A stretch of 59,285 nucleotides of DNA from Microbacterium sp. MYb72 (GCF_002979415.1 NZ_PCOT01000026.1:1-59285); one strand, 5' to 3'. Counted from the first letter of the stretch, positions 9,264 through 19,364 are shown. The notes: generated from the letters alone by a model not told the origin. Numbers and translations are program-made.

Positions 9264-10292
9264 CTATCGAGAGCCTTCCGCGTCCGTGGGAGCGGTGCTT
9301 GTGGCCCTGGCTCCTGCGGGGACTTCATCGACCGGAGGCTCACTCAGGTCTACGAAATCGGAGGGATTGTTCTGCGAGTCTACAACAGCGTCGAGATCCT
9401 TCCGACCTCGACCCGGCTGGTAGGGCGAGGGCTCCAGGCCGAGGTGACGACGCTGGACGACGAGGATGGCGAGACCGACGACGATGCCGATGATCGCGGC
9501 CCACACGTTGCTGCGCAGGCCGAGGATGATCTCGCTCGGGTCGATGCGGATCGACTCCCAGACGACGCGGCCGGCGCTGTACCAGATCAGGTAGATCGCG
9601 AACAGGCGGCCCCACTGGAGGGACGTGGCCTTGCGGCTCAGCCAGAGCAGAACGATGACGCCGAGGCCGTTCCAGATGACCTCGTACAAGAACGTCGGGT
9701 GGAACAGCGTGCCCTCGGCGAGACCGGGAGGGAATGCGGAGTTCGTGGACTCGATCTCGAGTCCCCAGGGCAGGTCGGTGGGCAGACCGAACAGCTCGTG
9801 GTTGAACCAGTTGCCGAAGCGTCCCATCGCCTGCGCGAGCAGAAGACCGGGCGCGAGGGCGTCGGCGAAGGTCCAGAAGCGGACGCCGGTCCACTTGCAG
9901 CCGAGGTAGGCGCCGATCGCACCGCCGATGAGGGCTCCGAAGATCGCGATGCCGCCCTCCCAGATCGCCCACACCGAGCCCGGCTCGAAGGGGTTCCAGG
10001 TGTTCTTGCCCTCGCCGAAGTAGAAGTTCGGGTGCGTGAGCACGTGGAAGATGCGCGCGCCGATGATCGCCAGGGGCACGGCGAGGATCGAGATGTCGAT
10101 CACGACCCACGGCTCCGCGCCGCGCCGCGTGAGACGGTGGTTCGTCAGAAACACCGCGGCGACGATGCCGGCGATGATGCAGAGCGCGTAGAAGTGGATC
10201 CGGATCCCGGGCCAGATATCAATGTACGAGATCGGAGGACTGGGGATGCTGGCGAGCACGCTGGTGACGGTGCTGTGAAGCGCGAGGGGCAT
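9264..10292 (-). CDS. lgt: Prolipoprotein diacylglyceryl transferase
   Basis: Lgt transfers diacylglycerol from phosphatidylglycerol to the lipobox cysteine of prolipoproteins in the membrane. The 342-residue protein starts with MPLALHSTVTSVLASIP and ISYIDIWPGIRIHFYALCI. The Lgt signature MGRFGNWFNHELFG is complete and is followed by LPTDLPWGLEI. About seven hydrophobic helices are visible. The C-terminus (after VVQRRHLGLEPSPYQPG) is a polar tail of about 60 residues, typical of actinobacterial Lgt. ATG at 10292 lies 10 nt after the trpA stop, so lgt is the last gene of the trp operon, as in many actinobacteria. A short hairpin (9245-9258, GGTCC stem) follows the stop, but it is too weak to call a terminator. 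Confidence 0.96.
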   Translation of the reverse strand: MPLALHSTVTSVLASIPSPPISYIDIWPGIRIHFYALCIIAGIVAAVFLTNHRLTRRGAEPWVVIDISILAVPLAIIGARIFHVLTHPNFYFGEGKNTWNPFEPGSVWAIWEGGIAIFGALIGGAIGAYLGCKWTGVRFWTFADALAPGLLLAQAMGRFGNWFNHELFGLPTDLPWGLEIESTNSAFPPGLAEGTLFHPTFLYEVIWNGLGVIVLLWLSRKATSLQWGRLFAIYLIWYSAGRVVWESIRIDPSEIILGLRSNVWAAIIGIVVGLAILVVQRRHLGLEPSPYQPGRGRKDLDAVVDSQNNPSDFVDLSEPPVDEVPAGARATSTAPTDAEGSR

Positions 10293-10302
10293 GAGTGCGA
10301 TT

Positions 10303-11106
10303 CTAGTTCTCGTGTACGGGGCGTGCCGACGACGTGCCGACGGCCAGGTTTCGGGTGACTTCGGCGAGGGCGGGGAGGCCGCCGTCGCGCAGGGCTCGGA
10401 CGAGTGCGGTGCCGACGATCGCGCCGTCCGCGTACTCCGAGACGCCGGCGATCTGCTCGGCGGTAGAGATGCCGATGCCGACGCAGGTGCGGGTCGCGCC
10501 GTGGGCGCGCAGGCGTCCGACCAGGGTGCGGGCCGCGCGGTCGAGTTCGGCGCGCTCCCCCGTGATGCCCATGGTGGAGACGGTGTAGATGAAGCCGGTG
10601 GACGCCGAGACGATGAGGTCGAGGCGTGCGTCCGTCGACGTCGGCGCGGCGAGGAACACGCGGTCCAGGCCGGTGCGCTCGCTGGCCGCAATCCACTCCC
10701 CTGCGACATCCGGCGTGATGTCCGGCGTGATGAGCCCGGCGCCGCCGGCGGCGAGGAGGTCGTCCGCATAGCGGTCGACCCCGTACTGGAACACGGGGTT
10801 CCAGTACGTCATGACGAGGACGGGCACGTCCGTTGCCGCCGTGATCGCGCGGACCGCCGTGAACAGATCCTTCATGGTGAAGCCGTTGGCGAGCGCCGCC
10901 GTGGTCGCCTCCTGGATCACGGCGCCGTCCATCACCGGGTCGCTGTACGGCGGACCCAGCTCGATGATGTCGACGCCGTTCTCTGCGAGGGTGATGGCGG
11001 CCTGGATGCTGGTCTCGAGGTCGGGAAAGCCGACCGGGAGGTAGCCGACGAACACGCTGCGACCGGCGGCCTCGGCCTTCTGGATCGCCTCTTCGACGCG
11101 GCTCAT
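10303..11106 (-). CDS. trpA: Tryptophan synthase alpha subunit
   Basis: TrpA (267 residues) cleaves indole-3-glycerol phosphate to indole and glyceraldehyde-3-phosphate and channels the indole to TrpB. The TIM-barrel catalytic acids are present: Glu49 in [11 protein letters not shown] and Asp60 in SDPVMDG. Phosphate-binding segments ([36 protein letters not shown]) are intact. The start is ATG at 11106, overlapping the trpB stop as ATGA. Any longer reading of this frame would run inside trpB. The product fits the family's usual length. Confidence 0.97.
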   Translation of the reverse strand: MSRVEEAIQKAEAAGRSVFVGYLPVGFPDLETSIQAAITLAENGVDIIELGPPYSDPVMDGAVIQEATTAALANGFTMKDLFTAVRAITAATDVPVLVMTYWNPVFQYGVDRYADDLLAAGGAGLITPDITPDVAGEWIAASERTGLDRVFLAAPTSTDARLDLIVSASTGFIYTVSTMGITGERAELDRAARTLVGRLRAHGATRTCVGIGISTAEQIAGVSEYADGAIVGTALVRALRDGGLPALAEVTRNLAVGTSSARPVHEN

Positions 11107-12311
11107 CCGACTGCTCCCTCGTCGTACAGGTGGAAGTACTTGGCCGCTGTGTCCATGTCCTTGTCTCCGCGCCCGGAGAGGCACACCGCGAGGATCGCCT
11201 CGGGCCCGAGCTCGCGGCCGAGCCGCAGCGCGCCGGCGAGGGCGTGCGCCGACTCGATGGCGGGGATGATGCCCTCCGTGCGGCTGAGCAGCCGAAGCGC
11301 CTGCATCGCCTCGTCGTCGGTCGCCGGGATGTACTCGGCGCGCCCGATGTCGGCGAGCCAGGAGTGCTCCGGTCCGACTCCGGGATAGTCGAGACCAGCG
11401 GAGATCGAGTGCGACTCGATCGTCTGCCCGTCCTCGTCCTGCAGGACGTAGGTCTTCGAGCCGTGCAGGATGCCGGGGCGTCCGCGCTCGATGGAGGCGG
11501 CGTGCCTGTCGGTGTCGACGCCGTCGCCGGCCGCCTCGACCCCGTAGAGCTTGACGTCCTCGTCGTCGAGGAACGCGTCGAACATGCCGATCGCGTTCGA
11601 GCCGCCGCCGACACATGCGATGACGGCATCCGGGAGCCTGCCCGCCTCGTCGAGGAGCTGCTGGCGTGCCTCTTCGCCGATGATCTTCTGGAAGTCGCGC
11701 ACCATCGCCGGGAACGGATGCGGGCCCGCCGCCGTGCCGAAGATGTAGTTGGTTGTCTCGACCGAGGCCACCCAGTCGCGGTAGGCGTCGTTGATCGCGT
11801 CCTTGAGCGTGCGGGATCCCGAGGTGACCGCGACCACTTCTGCCCCGAGGAGGCGCATACGGGCGACGTTCAGAGCCTGGCGCTCGGTGTCGACCTCGCC
11901 CATGTAGATCGTGCAGTCCAGGCCGAACAGCGCCGCCGCGGTGGCCGTGGCGACACCGTGCTGTCCTGCCCCGGTCTCGGCGATCACGCGGGTCTTGCCC
12001 AGTCGCTTGGTCAGCAGGGCCTGCCCGAGGACGTTGTTGATCTTGTGCGACCCGGTGTGGTTGAGGTCCTCGCGCTTGAGGAAGATCCTCGCGCCGCCGG
12101 CGTGCTCGGCGAAGCGCTCCACCTCGGTGAGCGGAGACGGACGGCCCGCGTAGGAGCTCAGGAGACCGGCGAGCTCGGCGCGGAACGCCGGGTCGGCGAT
12201 CGCGTCGGCGTAGGCCTCGGTGAGTTCGTCGATCGCGGCGATCAGCGACTCGGGCATGTAGCGCCCGCCGTAGTCGCCGAAGAGCGGTCCGTGCTGGTCA
12301 CGGAGACTCAT
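11103..12311 (-). CDS. trpB: Tryptophan synthase beta subunit
   Basis: TrpB (402 residues) condenses indole with serine using PLP. The Schiff-base lysine is Lys90 in [10 protein letters not shown]. The PLP phosphate loop [12 protein letters not shown] and the [13 protein letters not shown] active-site loop are intact. I chose ATG at 12311 ([21 protein letters not shown]) because GGAGG lies 4 nt upstream and it overlaps the trpC stop as TGATG. The GTG one codon earlier is too close to that ribosome site. It forms a complex with the adjacent TrpA. Confidence 0.97.
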   Translation of the reverse strand: MSLRDQHGPLFGDYGGRYMPESLIAAIDELTEAYADAIADPAFRAELAGLLSSYAGRPSPLTEVERFAEHAGGARIFLKREDLNHTGSHKINNVLGQALLTKRLGKTRVIAETGAGQHGVATATAAALFGLDCTIYMGEVDTERQALNVARMRLLGAEVVAVTSGSRTLKDAINDAYRDWVASVETTNYIFGTAAGPHPFPAMVRDFQKIIGEEARQQLLDEAGRLPDAVIACVGGGSNAIGMFDAFLDDEDVKLYGVEAAGDGVDTDRHAASIERGRPGILHGSKTYVLQDEDGQTIESHSISAGLDYPGVGPEHSWLADIGRAEYIPATDDEAMQALRLLSRTEGIIPAIESAHALAGALRLGRELGPEAILAVCLSGRGDKDMDTAAKYFHLYDEGAVG

Positions 12312-13084
12312 CACACCTCCAGGAAGGTCTTGAGCGTGGCGACCGGATCGCCCGTGACGAGCGCCTCTCCGATCAGGACGACGTCTGCACCGGCCGAACG
12401 GTAGTGCGTGACATCTGCGGGGGTGAGCACCGCGGACTCGGCGATCTTGACCGCGGAGTCCGGGATGCGATCGACCAGGCGGCCGAAGAGGTCGCGGTCG
12501 AGCTCGAGCGTCTTCAGATCGCGTGCATTGACCCCGATGAGCGGCGAGCCGAGATCGATCGCCGCCTCGAGCTCGTCGGCCGAATGGGTCTCGACGAGCG
12601 GGGTCATGCCCAGCTCGGTGATGAAGCCGAACAGGTCGCGCAGCACCGCGGGCTCAAGGCCCGCGACGATGAGCAGCACGAGGTCGGCTCCGGCGGCGCG
12701 CGCCTCGAGCACCTGGTAGCGCGTCGCGATGAAGTCCTTGCGCAGCACGGGCAGGGACACCCGGGCCGTCACGGCCTCGAGGTCGGCCAGACTGCCGCCG
12801 AAGCGGCGCTCCTCGGTGAGGACGCTGATCGCGGATGCGCCGCCCGTCTCGTACAGCGACGCCTGATGAGCGGGATCGGGGATCTCCGCGAGGGCGCCGC
12901 GCGACGGGCTCGCGCGCTTGACCTCGGCGATGATCTTGACGCGCTCAGCGGGAGCGAGGAAGGCCAGTGCGTCCTTGGCAGCCGGGCGTGCGAGAGCAGC
13001 GCGCTCGACCTCGGCGAGAGGCCTCGTGAGGGCACGACGCTCTGCGTCTGCGACTGCGCCGGCCGTCAGGTCGGCGAGGACCAC
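12311..13084 (-). CDS. trpC: Indole-3-glycerol phosphate synthase
   Basis: TrpC (257 residues) closes the indole ring of carboxyphenylamino-deoxyribulose phosphate. The TIM barrel contains [14 protein letters not shown] (catalytic Lys and Glu), [39 protein letters not shown] and VLIGEALV, all family signatures. The start is GTG at 13084 ([17 protein letters not shown]), whose G is the last base of the TAG stop of the upstream small gene. Further upstream readings lie inside that gene. No trpE, trpD or trpF gene lies next to it. Confidence 0.95.
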   Translation of the reverse strand: MVLADLTAGAVADAERRALTRPLAEVERAALARPAAKDALAFLAPAERVKIIAEVKRASPSRGALAEIPDPAHQASLYETGGASAISVLTEERRFGGSLADLEAVTARVSLPVLRKDFIATRYQVLEARAAGADLVLLIVAGLEPAVLRDLFGFITELGMTPLVETHSADELEAAIDLGSPLIGVNARDLKTLELDRDLFGRLVDRIPDSAVKIAESAVLTPADVTHYRSAGADVVLIGEALVTGDPVATLKTFLEV

Positions 13085-13314
13085 TAGTGGCCCTTCGGCT
13101 GGTACTTGGGGCCCTTCACGCCGTAGCCGGCCTTGGCCATGATCCAGCCCACGAGGGCGCCGATCGGGATGATCACGACGGAGGCCCACACGAGCGCCGG
13201 CTGCTCGAAGCAGAACGCGACGGTGGCCAGCGTGAAGCCCAGGAGCATGATGATCACGGCCGTCCAGGCCGCAGGCGAGTGTCCGTGGCCGGGGTCAGCG
13301 ATCGGGTTGGTCAT
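13084..13314 (-). CDS. Small two-helix membrane protein, HGxxPAAW family
   Basis: The 76-residue protein has the motif HGHSPAAW near the N-terminus, then two hydrophobic helices (about residues 17-35 and 40-60) and a short basic tail [12 protein letters not shown]. This small family is known from actinobacterial trp operons and has no established function. A strong ribosome site GGAGGAG lies 3 nt from the ATG. Its stop shares one base with the trpC start, so it is translated as part of the trp operon. The position suggests a link to tryptophan synthesis or transport, but that is only inference from context. Confidence 0.85.
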   Translation of the reverse strand: MTNPIADPGHGHSPAAWTAVIIMLLGFTLATVAFCFEQPALVWASVVIIPIGALVGWIMAKAGYGVKGPKYQPKGH

Positions 13315-13350
13315 GTTCTCCTCCGGGGGACGACGTGCAGGATCGGTTTC

Positions 13351-13356
13351 AGTCTA
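13351..13356 (-). promoter_or_regulatory. -10 box (TAGACT) upstream of the trp genes
   Basis: TAGACT lies 37 nt before the ATG of the HGxxPAAW gene, in the short gap after the Trp-region membrane protein. The same hexamer recurs before pyrR, rpsD and the MBL-Rieske gene. It could give the trp block its own promoter in addition to read-through from the his genes. No convincing -35 is seen. Confidence 0.35.
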
Positions 13357-13362
13357 TCGGTG

Positions 13363-13953
13363 TCAACGAGTGGGATCGGTTCCGCGCGACAGCTCGTCCC
13401 AGGAATCGACGGCGTCGACCGGACCGGCCGTCGGCGTCGAGGGCGCGGCATCGGTCGCATAGCGGCGTCCGCCCTTCTTCCAGGCCCGTCCTGTGAGCAG
13501 GACCACCACGGATGCTGCGAGCAGGACGACCCATCCGACCAGCGCGATCACCGGCCACGCGGTGGGCACGATGGCCTTCACCACGTCGGACAGGGCGTCA
13601 CCGCCGGCGAGTCCCGTCGTCTCGGTCACGGTCGAGCGGACGGCGCTCACCGGAGCGGTCAGCAGGAGCTGGAGCGTGGTCCATCCGAGCAGCAGCGCGG
13701 TCGCCCCGGCCAGAACCCCGAACACGAGGCGCAGCGCGCGCCCGGTGATCGACAGGGCCGCTCCGAGAGCGAGCACGGCGAGGCTCAGGGGCGCGAGAAG
13801 CGGGACCGCGGATGCACCGGGGACGAGGATGTCCGCCCCGGCATCCGCCCGCTGCACCGTCAGCCAGGTCTGCGTCGACGAGATGATGCCGATCGCCCCG
13901 CCGAGGAGGAACCCGGAGACGGAGATCGAGCGCCCTCTGCGCACAAGGTCCAT
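13363..13953 (-). CDS. Trp-region conserved membrane protein
   Basis: This 196-residue protein has about four hydrophobic helices: residues about 13-30 (with STQTWLTV after it), 47-70, 75-95 and 130-152. Its C-terminal tail is hydrophilic. The pattern, the SSTQTWLTV element after helix 1 and the location between his/trp genes match the Trp-operon-associated conserved membrane protein family (TIGR02234-type). The function is unknown. The ATG at 13953 shares one base with the hisI stop (TGATG). In many actinobacteria trpE stands directly before this gene, but here hisI abuts it. Confidence 0.8.
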   Translation of the reverse strand: MDLVRRGRSISVSGFLLGGAIGIISSTQTWLTVQRADAGADILVPGASAVPLLAPLSLAVLALGAALSITGRALRLVFGVLAGATALLLGWTTLQLLLTAPVSAVRSTVTETTGLAGGDALSDVVKAIVPTAWPVIALVGWVVLLAASVVVLLTGRAWKKGGRRYATDAAPSTPTAGPVDAVDSWDELSRGTDPTR

Positions 13954-14309
13954 CAGGAGTCCGTCCCGACGACCGCGTCCAGGTCGGTCGTGTCGAAGCA
14001 GGTGCGGGTCCCGGTGTGGCACGCGGGGCCGGTCTGCTCGACGAGGAGCAGGATCGCGTCGCCGTCGCAGTCGAGGCGCGCCTCCCGCACGACCTGGATG
14101 TGGCCGGAGGTGTCGCCCTTGCGCCAGTACTCCTGACGCGAGCGCGACCAGTAGACGGCGCGGCCTGATGTGAGCGTGCGACGCAACGCCTCGGCATCCA
14201 CCCAGGCGAGCATGAGGACCTCGCGCGTGTCCCACTGCTGCACGATGACGGGGGCGAGGCCGTCGGCGTTGAATGCGACCTGCGCGATGCGCTCCTCGAT
14301 GTCGCTCAT
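13953..14309 (-). CDS. hisI: Phosphoribosyl-AMP cyclohydrolase
   Basis: HisI (118 residues, cyclohydrolase only) opens the adenine ring of phosphoribosyl-AMP in step 3 of histidine synthesis. Typical motifs are [29 protein letters not shown] and the metal-binding [13 protein letters not shown] with the zinc cysteines in [12 protein letters not shown]. The pyrophosphohydrolase activity (HisE) is a separate gene in this window. ATG at 14309 overlaps the hisF stop by 4 nt. Confidence 0.96.
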   Translation of the reverse strand: MSDIEERIAQVAFNADGLAPVIVQQWDTREVLMLAWVDAEALRRTLTSGRAVYWSRSRQEYWRKGDTSGHIQVVREARLDCDGDAILLLVEQTGPACHTGTRTCFDTTDLDAVVGTDS

Positions 14310-15067
14310 CGGACGAGAACCCCTTCCGCGCGCAGCGCGTCCTTGACGTCGCCGACCGTGAGCGCTCCGGTGTGGAACACGCTCGCGGCGAGAACGGCAT
14401 CCGCACCCGCCTTGATCGCGGGAGCGAAGTGCGACGCGGCTCCCGCTCCGCCCGAGGCGATGACCGGCACGGATGCGGTCTCGCGCATGAGGCGGACGAG
14501 TTCGAGATCGAACCCGTCCCTGGTGCCGTCGGCGTCGATCGAGTTCACGAGCAGCTCCCCCGCTCCCCGCTCCGCGGCCTCACGGGCCCACTCCAGCGCA
14601 TCCAGCGTGGTCTGCTGGCGGCCGCCGTGGGTCGTCACGACGAATCCGGACGGCGTGGTGTCGGCGCGCTTGACGTCGAGGGACAGCACGAGCACCTGCG
14701 CCCCGAAACGGTCGGCGATCTCGCCGATGAGCTCGGGGCGGGCGATCGCCGCCGAGTTCACCCCGACCTTGTCGGCGCCGACGGCCAGGAGCCGCGCCAC
14801 ATCGTCGACGCTGCGGACTCCCCCGCCGACGGTGAGGGGGACGAACACCTGCTCCGCGGTGCGCTGCACCACGTCATAGGTCGTGGCCCTGGCGTCGACG
14901 GTCGCGGTGACGTCGAGGAAGGTGATCTCGTCAGCCCCCTGCGCCGCATAGTGCCGCGCGAGCTCCACCGGGTCGCCCATGTCACGGAGATTCTCGAAGT
15001 TGACGCCCTTGACGACGCGGCCATCGGCCACGTCGAGGCACGGGATGACGCGACTGGCGAGCGTCAT
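14306..15067 (-). CDS. hisF: Imidazole glycerol phosphate synthase cyclase subunit
   Basis: HisF (253 residues) makes imidazole glycerol phosphate and AICAR from PRFAR, using ammonia delivered by HisH, which is not in this window. The barrel contains [19 protein letters not shown] (catalytic Asp), the phosphate sites LTVGGGVRS and VIASGGAG, and [14 protein letters not shown] with the second catalytic Asp. It overlaps hisG by 1 nt and hisI by 4 nt. Confidence 0.96.
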   Translation of the reverse strand: MTLASRVIPCLDVADGRVVKGVNFENLRDMGDPVELARHYAAQGADEITFLDVTATVDARATTYDVVQRTAEQVFVPLTVGGGVRSVDDVARLLAVGADKVGVNSAAIARPELIGEIADRFGAQVLVLSLDVKRADTTPSGFVVTTHGGRQQTTLDALEWAREAAERGAGELLVNSIDADGTRDGFDLELVRLMRETASVPVIASGGAGAASHFAPAIKAGADAVLAASVFHTGALTVGDVKDALRAEGVLVR

Positions 15068-15906
15068 CAGAGCCTCGCGGCGTGAATGGCGGTGACGAGG
15101 ATCGCCCGTGCCCCGAGCGCGTAGAGGTCGTCCATCACCTGATTGACGCCACGACTAGGCACCATCACGCGCACGGCGACCCAGGAGGGGTCACGCAGCG
15201 GCGAGATGGTCGGGGACTCGCGGCCGGAGGCGATGGCCACGGCCTGGTCGACGAGGTCTGCGGGGAGGTCGTAGTCGAGCAGCACGAAGCGCCGCGCGAC
15301 CATGACGCCGCGCAGACGGCGCAGCAGCGTGTCGGTGCCCTCGGCCTCGCCTGGGCGGCTGATCAGGACAGCCTCGGACTCGAGGATGACCGGACCGAAG
15401 ATCTCGAGGCCGGCCTGACGCAGCGTCGTGCCGGTGGAGACGACGTCGGCGACGGCATCCGCCACACCGAGCCGCACAGCCGACTCGACCGCGCCGTCGA
15501 GCTGGACGAGCTCGGCGTCGACACCGCGCTCACGGAGGAACGCGCCGACGAGTCCCGGGTATGCGGAGGCGACGCGCACGCCGTTGAGGTCCTCCACGGA
15601 CGTGAAGCGACCGGGAGGGCCCGCGAAGCGGAACGTCGACCCGCCGAAGCCGAGCTGCTCGATCTCACGCGCGGACCGCTGCACGTCGAGCAGCAGGTCG
15701 CGGCCGGTGATGCCCACGTCGAGGGCTCCGGAGGAGACGTAGGTCGCGATGTCACGGGGACGGAGGAAGAAGAACTCGACGTCGTTCTCGGCGTCGATGA
15801 CGTGCAGGGTCTTCGGGTCGCGACGACCGGCATAGCCGGCCTCCGCGAGCATCTCGGCGGCGGTCTCGGAGAGAGAGCCCTTGTTGGGAACAGCAATGCG
15901 CAGCAT
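15067..15906 (-). CDS. hisG: ATP phosphoribosyltransferase, long form
   Basis: HisG (279 residues) is the first, feedback-inhibited enzyme of histidine synthesis (ATP + PRPP to phosphoribosyl-ATP). [22 protein letters not shown] and the PRPP-binding loop [16 protein letters not shown] are present. About 80 C-terminal residues form the ACT-like regulatory domain of the long HisG type, so no HisZ is needed. The start is ATG at 15906. The 38-nt gap to hisE shows no structure. Confidence 0.96.
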   Translation of the reverse strand: MLRIAVPNKGSLSETAAEMLAEAGYAGRRDPKTLHVIDAENDVEFFFLRPRDIATYVSSGALDVGITGRDLLLDVQRSAREIEQLGFGGSTFRFAGPPGRFTSVEDLNGVRVASAYPGLVGAFLRERGVDAELVQLDGAVESAVRLGVADAVADVVSTGTTLRQAGLEIFGPVILESEAVLISRPGEAEGTDTLLRRLRGVMVARRFVLLDYDLPADLVDQAVAIASGRESPTISPLRDPSWVAVRVMVPSRGVNQVMDDLYALGARAILVTAIHAARL

Positions 15907-15944
15907 GATCGGCTTTCAGATCGGATCGGAAGTGTCGGAGCGCA

Positions 15945-16208
15945 TCACAGATGTCGGTAGACGTCCGCGAGGGAGAGTCCCTTCGCGATCATCATCACCT
16001 GCAGGTGGTACAGCAGCTGCGAGATCTCCTCGGCAGCGGCCTCGTCGGATTCGTACTCGGACGCCATCCACACCTCGGCGGCCTCCTCCACGATCTTCTT
16101 GCCGATCGTGTGGACCCCGCCGTCGAGCTCGGCGACCGTACCCGATCCCTCGGGGCGAGTCTCCGCCTTCAGGCTGAGCTCCGCGAACAGTTCGTCGAAA
16201 GTCTTCAC
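15945..16208 (-). CDS. hisE: Phosphoribosyl-ATP diphosphatase
   Basis: HisE (87 residues) removes pyrophosphate from phosphoribosyl-ATP. The MazG-like all-alpha fold shows [34 protein letters not shown] and the metal-binding acids in [19 protein letters not shown] at 16208 overlaps the rpe stop by 4 nt, so rpe and the his genes share a transcript. Confidence 0.95.
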   Translation of the reverse strand: MKTFDELFAELSLKAETRPEGSGTVAELDGGVHTIGKKIVEEAAEVWMASEYESDEAAAEEISQLLYHLQVMMIAKGLSLADVYRHL

Positions 16209-16888
16209 GATTCCAGGCTAGCGGCTCTGGCGAGCTCTCTCAGCCGGGTGACGGCCGCTTCGACGTCATCGGCGCCGTAGACCGCCGAACCGGCGACGAA
16301 CGTGTCGGCGCCGGCGGCCGCGGCGATCTCGATCGTGCTGTCGGCGATGCCGCCGTCGACCTGGAGCCAGACGGAGGATCCACGGCGCTTCGCCTCATCG
16401 GCGAGCCCGCGCAGCTTGGGCATGGTCTCGCCCATGAATCCCTGTCCCCCGAATCCAGGCTCGACCGTCATCACGAGGATCTGGTCGAACTCGTCGAGGA
16501 TGTCGTAGAGCCCGTCGGCGGGCGTGCCGGGCTTGACCGCCACCCCCGCGCGTGCGCCGATGCTGCGGAGCCTCCGGGCGAGTGCGACCGGATCCGACGC
16601 CGCCTCCAGGTGGAAGGTGACGCTGGCCGCCCCCAGCTCGGCGTACCCCGGCGCCCAGCGGTCGGGATCCGTGATCATCAGGTGGACGTCGAGCGGGATC
16701 GGGCTCGTCGCCTGGATGCGCTCGACCATCTGCGGCCCGAACGTGAGGTTCGGCACGAAGTGGTTGTCCATGACGTCGACGTGCGCGAAGTCGGCTGACG
16801 CGATCTTCGCGAGATCGCGCTGCATGTTCACGAAATCCGCGGCGAGGATGCTGGGGTTGATGCGGGGGGCTGCGGGAAGGTCGGCCAT
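16205..16888 (-). CDS. rpe: Ribulose-phosphate 3-epimerase
   Basis: Rpe (227 residues) interconverts ribulose-5-phosphate and xylulose-5-phosphate in the pentose phosphate pathway. The TIM barrel has [27 protein letters not shown] (metal-binding His and catalytic Asp), [19 protein letters not shown] and QVDGGI with the second catalytic Asp. ATG at 16888 is exactly 6 nt after a GATAAT box, suggesting a leaderless mRNA that starts the rpe-hisEGFI transcript. The 122 bases upstream, to the rsmB stop, hold this promoter and no other gene. Confidence 0.95.
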   Translation of the reverse strand: MADLPAAPRINPSILAADFVNMQRDLAKIASADFAHVDVMDNHFVPNLTFGPQMVERIQATSPIPLDVHLMITDPDRWAPGYAELGAASVTFHLEAASDPVALARRLRSIGARAGVAVKPGTPADGLYDILDEFDQILVMTVEPGFGGQGFMGETMPKLRGLADEAKRRGSSVWLQVDGGIADSTIEIAAAAGADTFVAGSAVYGADDVEAAVTRLRELARAASLES

Positions 16889-16894
16889 GCGCCC

Positions 16895-16900
16895 ATTATC
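16895..16900 (-). promoter_or_regulatory. -10 box (GATAAT) of rpe
   Basis: GATAAT followed by 6 nt and then the rpe ATG implies a transcription start at the A of the start codon. No ribosome site precedes the ATG, consistent with leaderless translation. No good -35 was found at 16-18 nt. Confidence 0.5.
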
Positions 16901-17010
16901 CCTGGTGCGGGCGCGCCCTCCCCTGCAACGGCGGACGTCGATCCGACCGCGACGGACCCGTCGGCGTCAGATCGGCGTCGCCAGGCGATGCCCGCGGAGC
17001 AGCGCCGCTG

Positions 17011-18453
17011 TCAGGACCGCTTCCGGATGAGCGCGAGGAACATCGCGTCGGTTCCGTGACGGTGGGGCCAGAGCTGCACGCGCCCTGACCCGTCGTCGCC
17101 GAGATCGATGGGCGAGTCCGACACGTCGGCGAGGATCGCGCGGGCGTCGATCTCCTCGGCATCCGTGCGCGTGCGCAGCACGTCCTGCACGACACCCGTC
17201 GTCTCGGCGAGGTGCGGTGAGCAGGTGACGTACGCGACGATCCCACCAGGGGCGAGCGCGTCGATCGCTCCCGAGAGCAGCTCGGTCTGCAGGGGCACGA
17301 GCTCGGCCACGTCGGCGGGCGACTTGCGCCAGCGCGCCTCCGGTCGGCGCCGCAGCGCCCCGAGACCGGTGCAGGGCGCGTCCACGAGGATGCGGTCGAA
17401 TCGGCCGGGGTGCGCGGCCGTGAAGGCACGACCATCCTCCTCGTGCACGATCACCTCGCCGGGGACGGGCTTGAGAGCGTTGCGCACGAGACCTGCGCGC
17501 GCCGGGACCACTTCGTTGGCCTCGAGAACGGCGCCGTGCTCATGGGCGATCGCCGCCAACAGGGCCGTCTTGCCACCGGGGCCCGCGCAGAGGTCGAGCC
17601 AGCGCTCGCCGTCCCTGATCGGGGCTGCGTCGGCGAGGGCGAGGGCGACCAGCTGCGAGCCCTCGTCCTGCACACGGACGGCGCCGCCGGATGCCGAGAC
17701 GATCCGGTGCGGGTCTCCGCCCGGCGATCCGAACGCCGTCGGAGCGTAGGGACGTCGCGGCTCCCCCGTGGGCGCGAGCCCCGGCAGAGCGACCAGAGTG
17801 ACCTCGGGCGACAGGTTGTCGGCCTCGAGAAGGGTCTCGAGCTCCTCGGCGCGCCCCTCCGCTGCGAGTGCGCGACGCAGGGCTCGGATGATCCAGACCG
17901 GGTGCGCGCTGCGCAGTGCGAGTCGCTCGTCATCGGAGCGGGCATCGGCCTCGATGCGGTCCTGCCACTCCCCCGGCGTCTCCCGGGAGATGCGGCGCAG
18001 CACCGCATTGGCGAAGCTCGCCGCTCCGCGCCCCTGCACGGAGGCGACGAGGTTGACCGACTCGTTCACCGCAGCGTGCGAGGCGACCCTCGTCGCGAGC
18101 AGCTGATGCGTCGCCAGCCGCAGCGCGTCGAGGACGGCCGGATCGATGTCGGATGCCGGTCGATCAGCGGCGGCCGCGATGATGGCGTCGTAGGTGCCGC
18201 GGCGGCGGAGCGTTCCGTAGGTGAGCTCGGTCGCGAGGGCAGCGTCCTGCGGGTTCAGCTGCGCGTCGGCGATCACGGACGGCAGCATCAGGTTGGCGTA
18301 GGCATCGGCATCCGACACGGCGCGCAGCACGTCGTAGGCGACGCGTCGAGCGGGCTGCACGGTCCGAACGGGTCCACGCGGGGACTGGGATCTGTTCTGC
18401 GGAGAGGGACGTCGCTGGGAAGACCGTCCGTCACGCTGTCGCTCGCCGCTCAC
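17011..18453 (-). CDS. rsmB: 16S rRNA m5C967 methyltransferase (RsmB/Sun)
   Basis: The protein (480 residues) has an N-terminal NusB-like RNA-binding domain (about residues 45-180, RRVAYDVLRAVSDADAYANL) and a C-terminal SAM-dependent RNA methyltransferase domain. Motif I is LDLCAGPGGKTALLA. The catalytic cysteines are in DAPCTGLGALRRRPEARW and YVTCSPH. The first 40 residues are an Arg/Ser/Gln-rich disordered tail, as in other actinobacteria. The start is GTG at 18453, overlapping the fmt stop as GTGA. Longer readings would run into fmt. Confidence 0.92.
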   Translation of the reverse strand: MSGERQRDGRSSQRRPSPQNRSQSPRGPVRTVQPARRVAYDVLRAVSDADAYANLMLPSVIADAQLNPQDAALATELTYGTLRRRGTYDAIIAAAADRPASDIDPAVLDALRLATHQLLATRVASHAAVNESVNLVASVQGRGAASFANAVLRRISRETPGEWQDRIEADARSDDERLALRSAHPVWIIRALRRALAAEGRAEELETLLEADNLSPEVTLVALPGLAPTGEPRRPYAPTAFGSPGGDPHRIVSASGGAVRVQDEGSQLVALALADAAPIRDGERWLDLCAGPGGKTALLAAIAHEHGAVLEANEVVPARAGLVRNALKPVPGEVIVHEEDGRAFTAAHPGRFDRILVDAPCTGLGALRRRPEARWRKSPADVAELVPLQTELLSGAIDALAPGGIVAYVTCSPHLAETTGVVQDVLRTRTDAEEIDARAILADVSDSPIDLGDDGSGRVQLWPHRHGTDAMFLALIRKRS

Positions 18454-19364
18454 AGCCCTGCTCGCAGACCTTCGGAGCGCTGGCCGCGCCACCAGTCGAC
18501 GGCGTTCATCGCTCCCTTGCCCGCCGGTTGCACCCGGGTGACCGCAAGTGGCGCCGATCCGGTGCCGATGAGCAGGGCGCTCTTGGTCGAGACGATCTCC
18601 CCTGGCTCCAGCGGGTTCTCCGCGGATGGCGCCGCGTCGAGGATCTTCACCCTGACGCCCTCCACGGTCGTGTGGGCCCCCGGTTCGGGAGTCACGCCGC
18701 GGAACCTGGAGAACACCTTCTCCAGCGGCTGGGTCCAGTCGAGGAGGCCGTCTTCCAGGGACAGCTTGGGAGCGAAGGACTCCTGCCCGGTCTGCGGAAC
18801 CGCCTGAGCGGTGCCGTCGGCGATGCCCGCGACGACGTCTGCGGTGAGCGCCGCGCCGTCGATCGCCAGTGCGTCGAGCGCGGCATCCGCCGTCGCATCA
18901 GCGGGGACGTCCACCGTGCGCATCGCGAAGACGTCACCGGCGTCGAGGGCGGGAACCAGCTGGAACACGCTCGCCCCGAGCTCGGCGTCTCCGGCGATCA
19001 GCGCCCGCTGCACCGGCGCGGCGCCGCGCCAGGCGGGGAGGAGGGAGAAATGCAGGTTGATCCATCCGTGCACCGGCGCGGACAGCAGCGGCTCGCGGAC
19101 GAGGCCTCCGTACGCCACGATCACGCCGAGTTCCGCGCCGAGGGCGGTGATGGCTGTGGTGGCGGCGTCGTCGAGGCGCGGCGTCTTGATGATCGGGAGG
19201 CCCAGCTCGTCGGCGGCCTGGGCCACCGGCGACGGCGTCAGGATCCGCTTGCGTCCGAGCGGCGCATCGGGCCGGGTGACGACCGCGGCGATGTCGTGAT
19301 CCGCCGCGAGGCGGCGGAGGGTGGGTACGGCAGCCGACGGCGTGCCGGCGAAGACGAGGCGCAT
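18450..19364 (-). CDS. fmt: Methionyl-tRNA formyltransferase
   Basis: Fmt (304 residues) formylates Met-tRNA(fMet) using 10-formyl-THF. The start MRLVFAGTPSAAVPTLRRL is canonical. The active-site motif NLHFSLLPAWRGAAPVQRAL with Asn and His, and the aspartate in LDAGDVFAM, are present. The C-terminal OB-like tRNA-binding domain starts around residue 210. ATG at 19364 lies 19 nt after the priA stop. The priA-fmt-rsmB order is the standard actinobacterial one. Confidence 0.96.
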   Translation of the reverse strand: MRLVFAGTPSAAVPTLRRLAADHDIAAVVTRPDAPLGRKRILTPSPVAQAADELGLPIIKTPRLDDAATTAITALGAELGVIVAYGGLVREPLLSAPVHGWINLHFSLLPAWRGAAPVQRALIAGDAELGASVFQLVPALDAGDVFAMRTVDVPADATADAALDALAIDGAALTADVVAGIADGTAQAVPQTGQESFAPKLSLEDGLLDWTQPLEKVFSRFRGVTPEPGAHTTVEGVRVKILDAAPSAENPLEPGEIVSTKSALLIGTGSAPLAVTRVQPAGKGAMNAVDWWRGQRSEGLRAGL

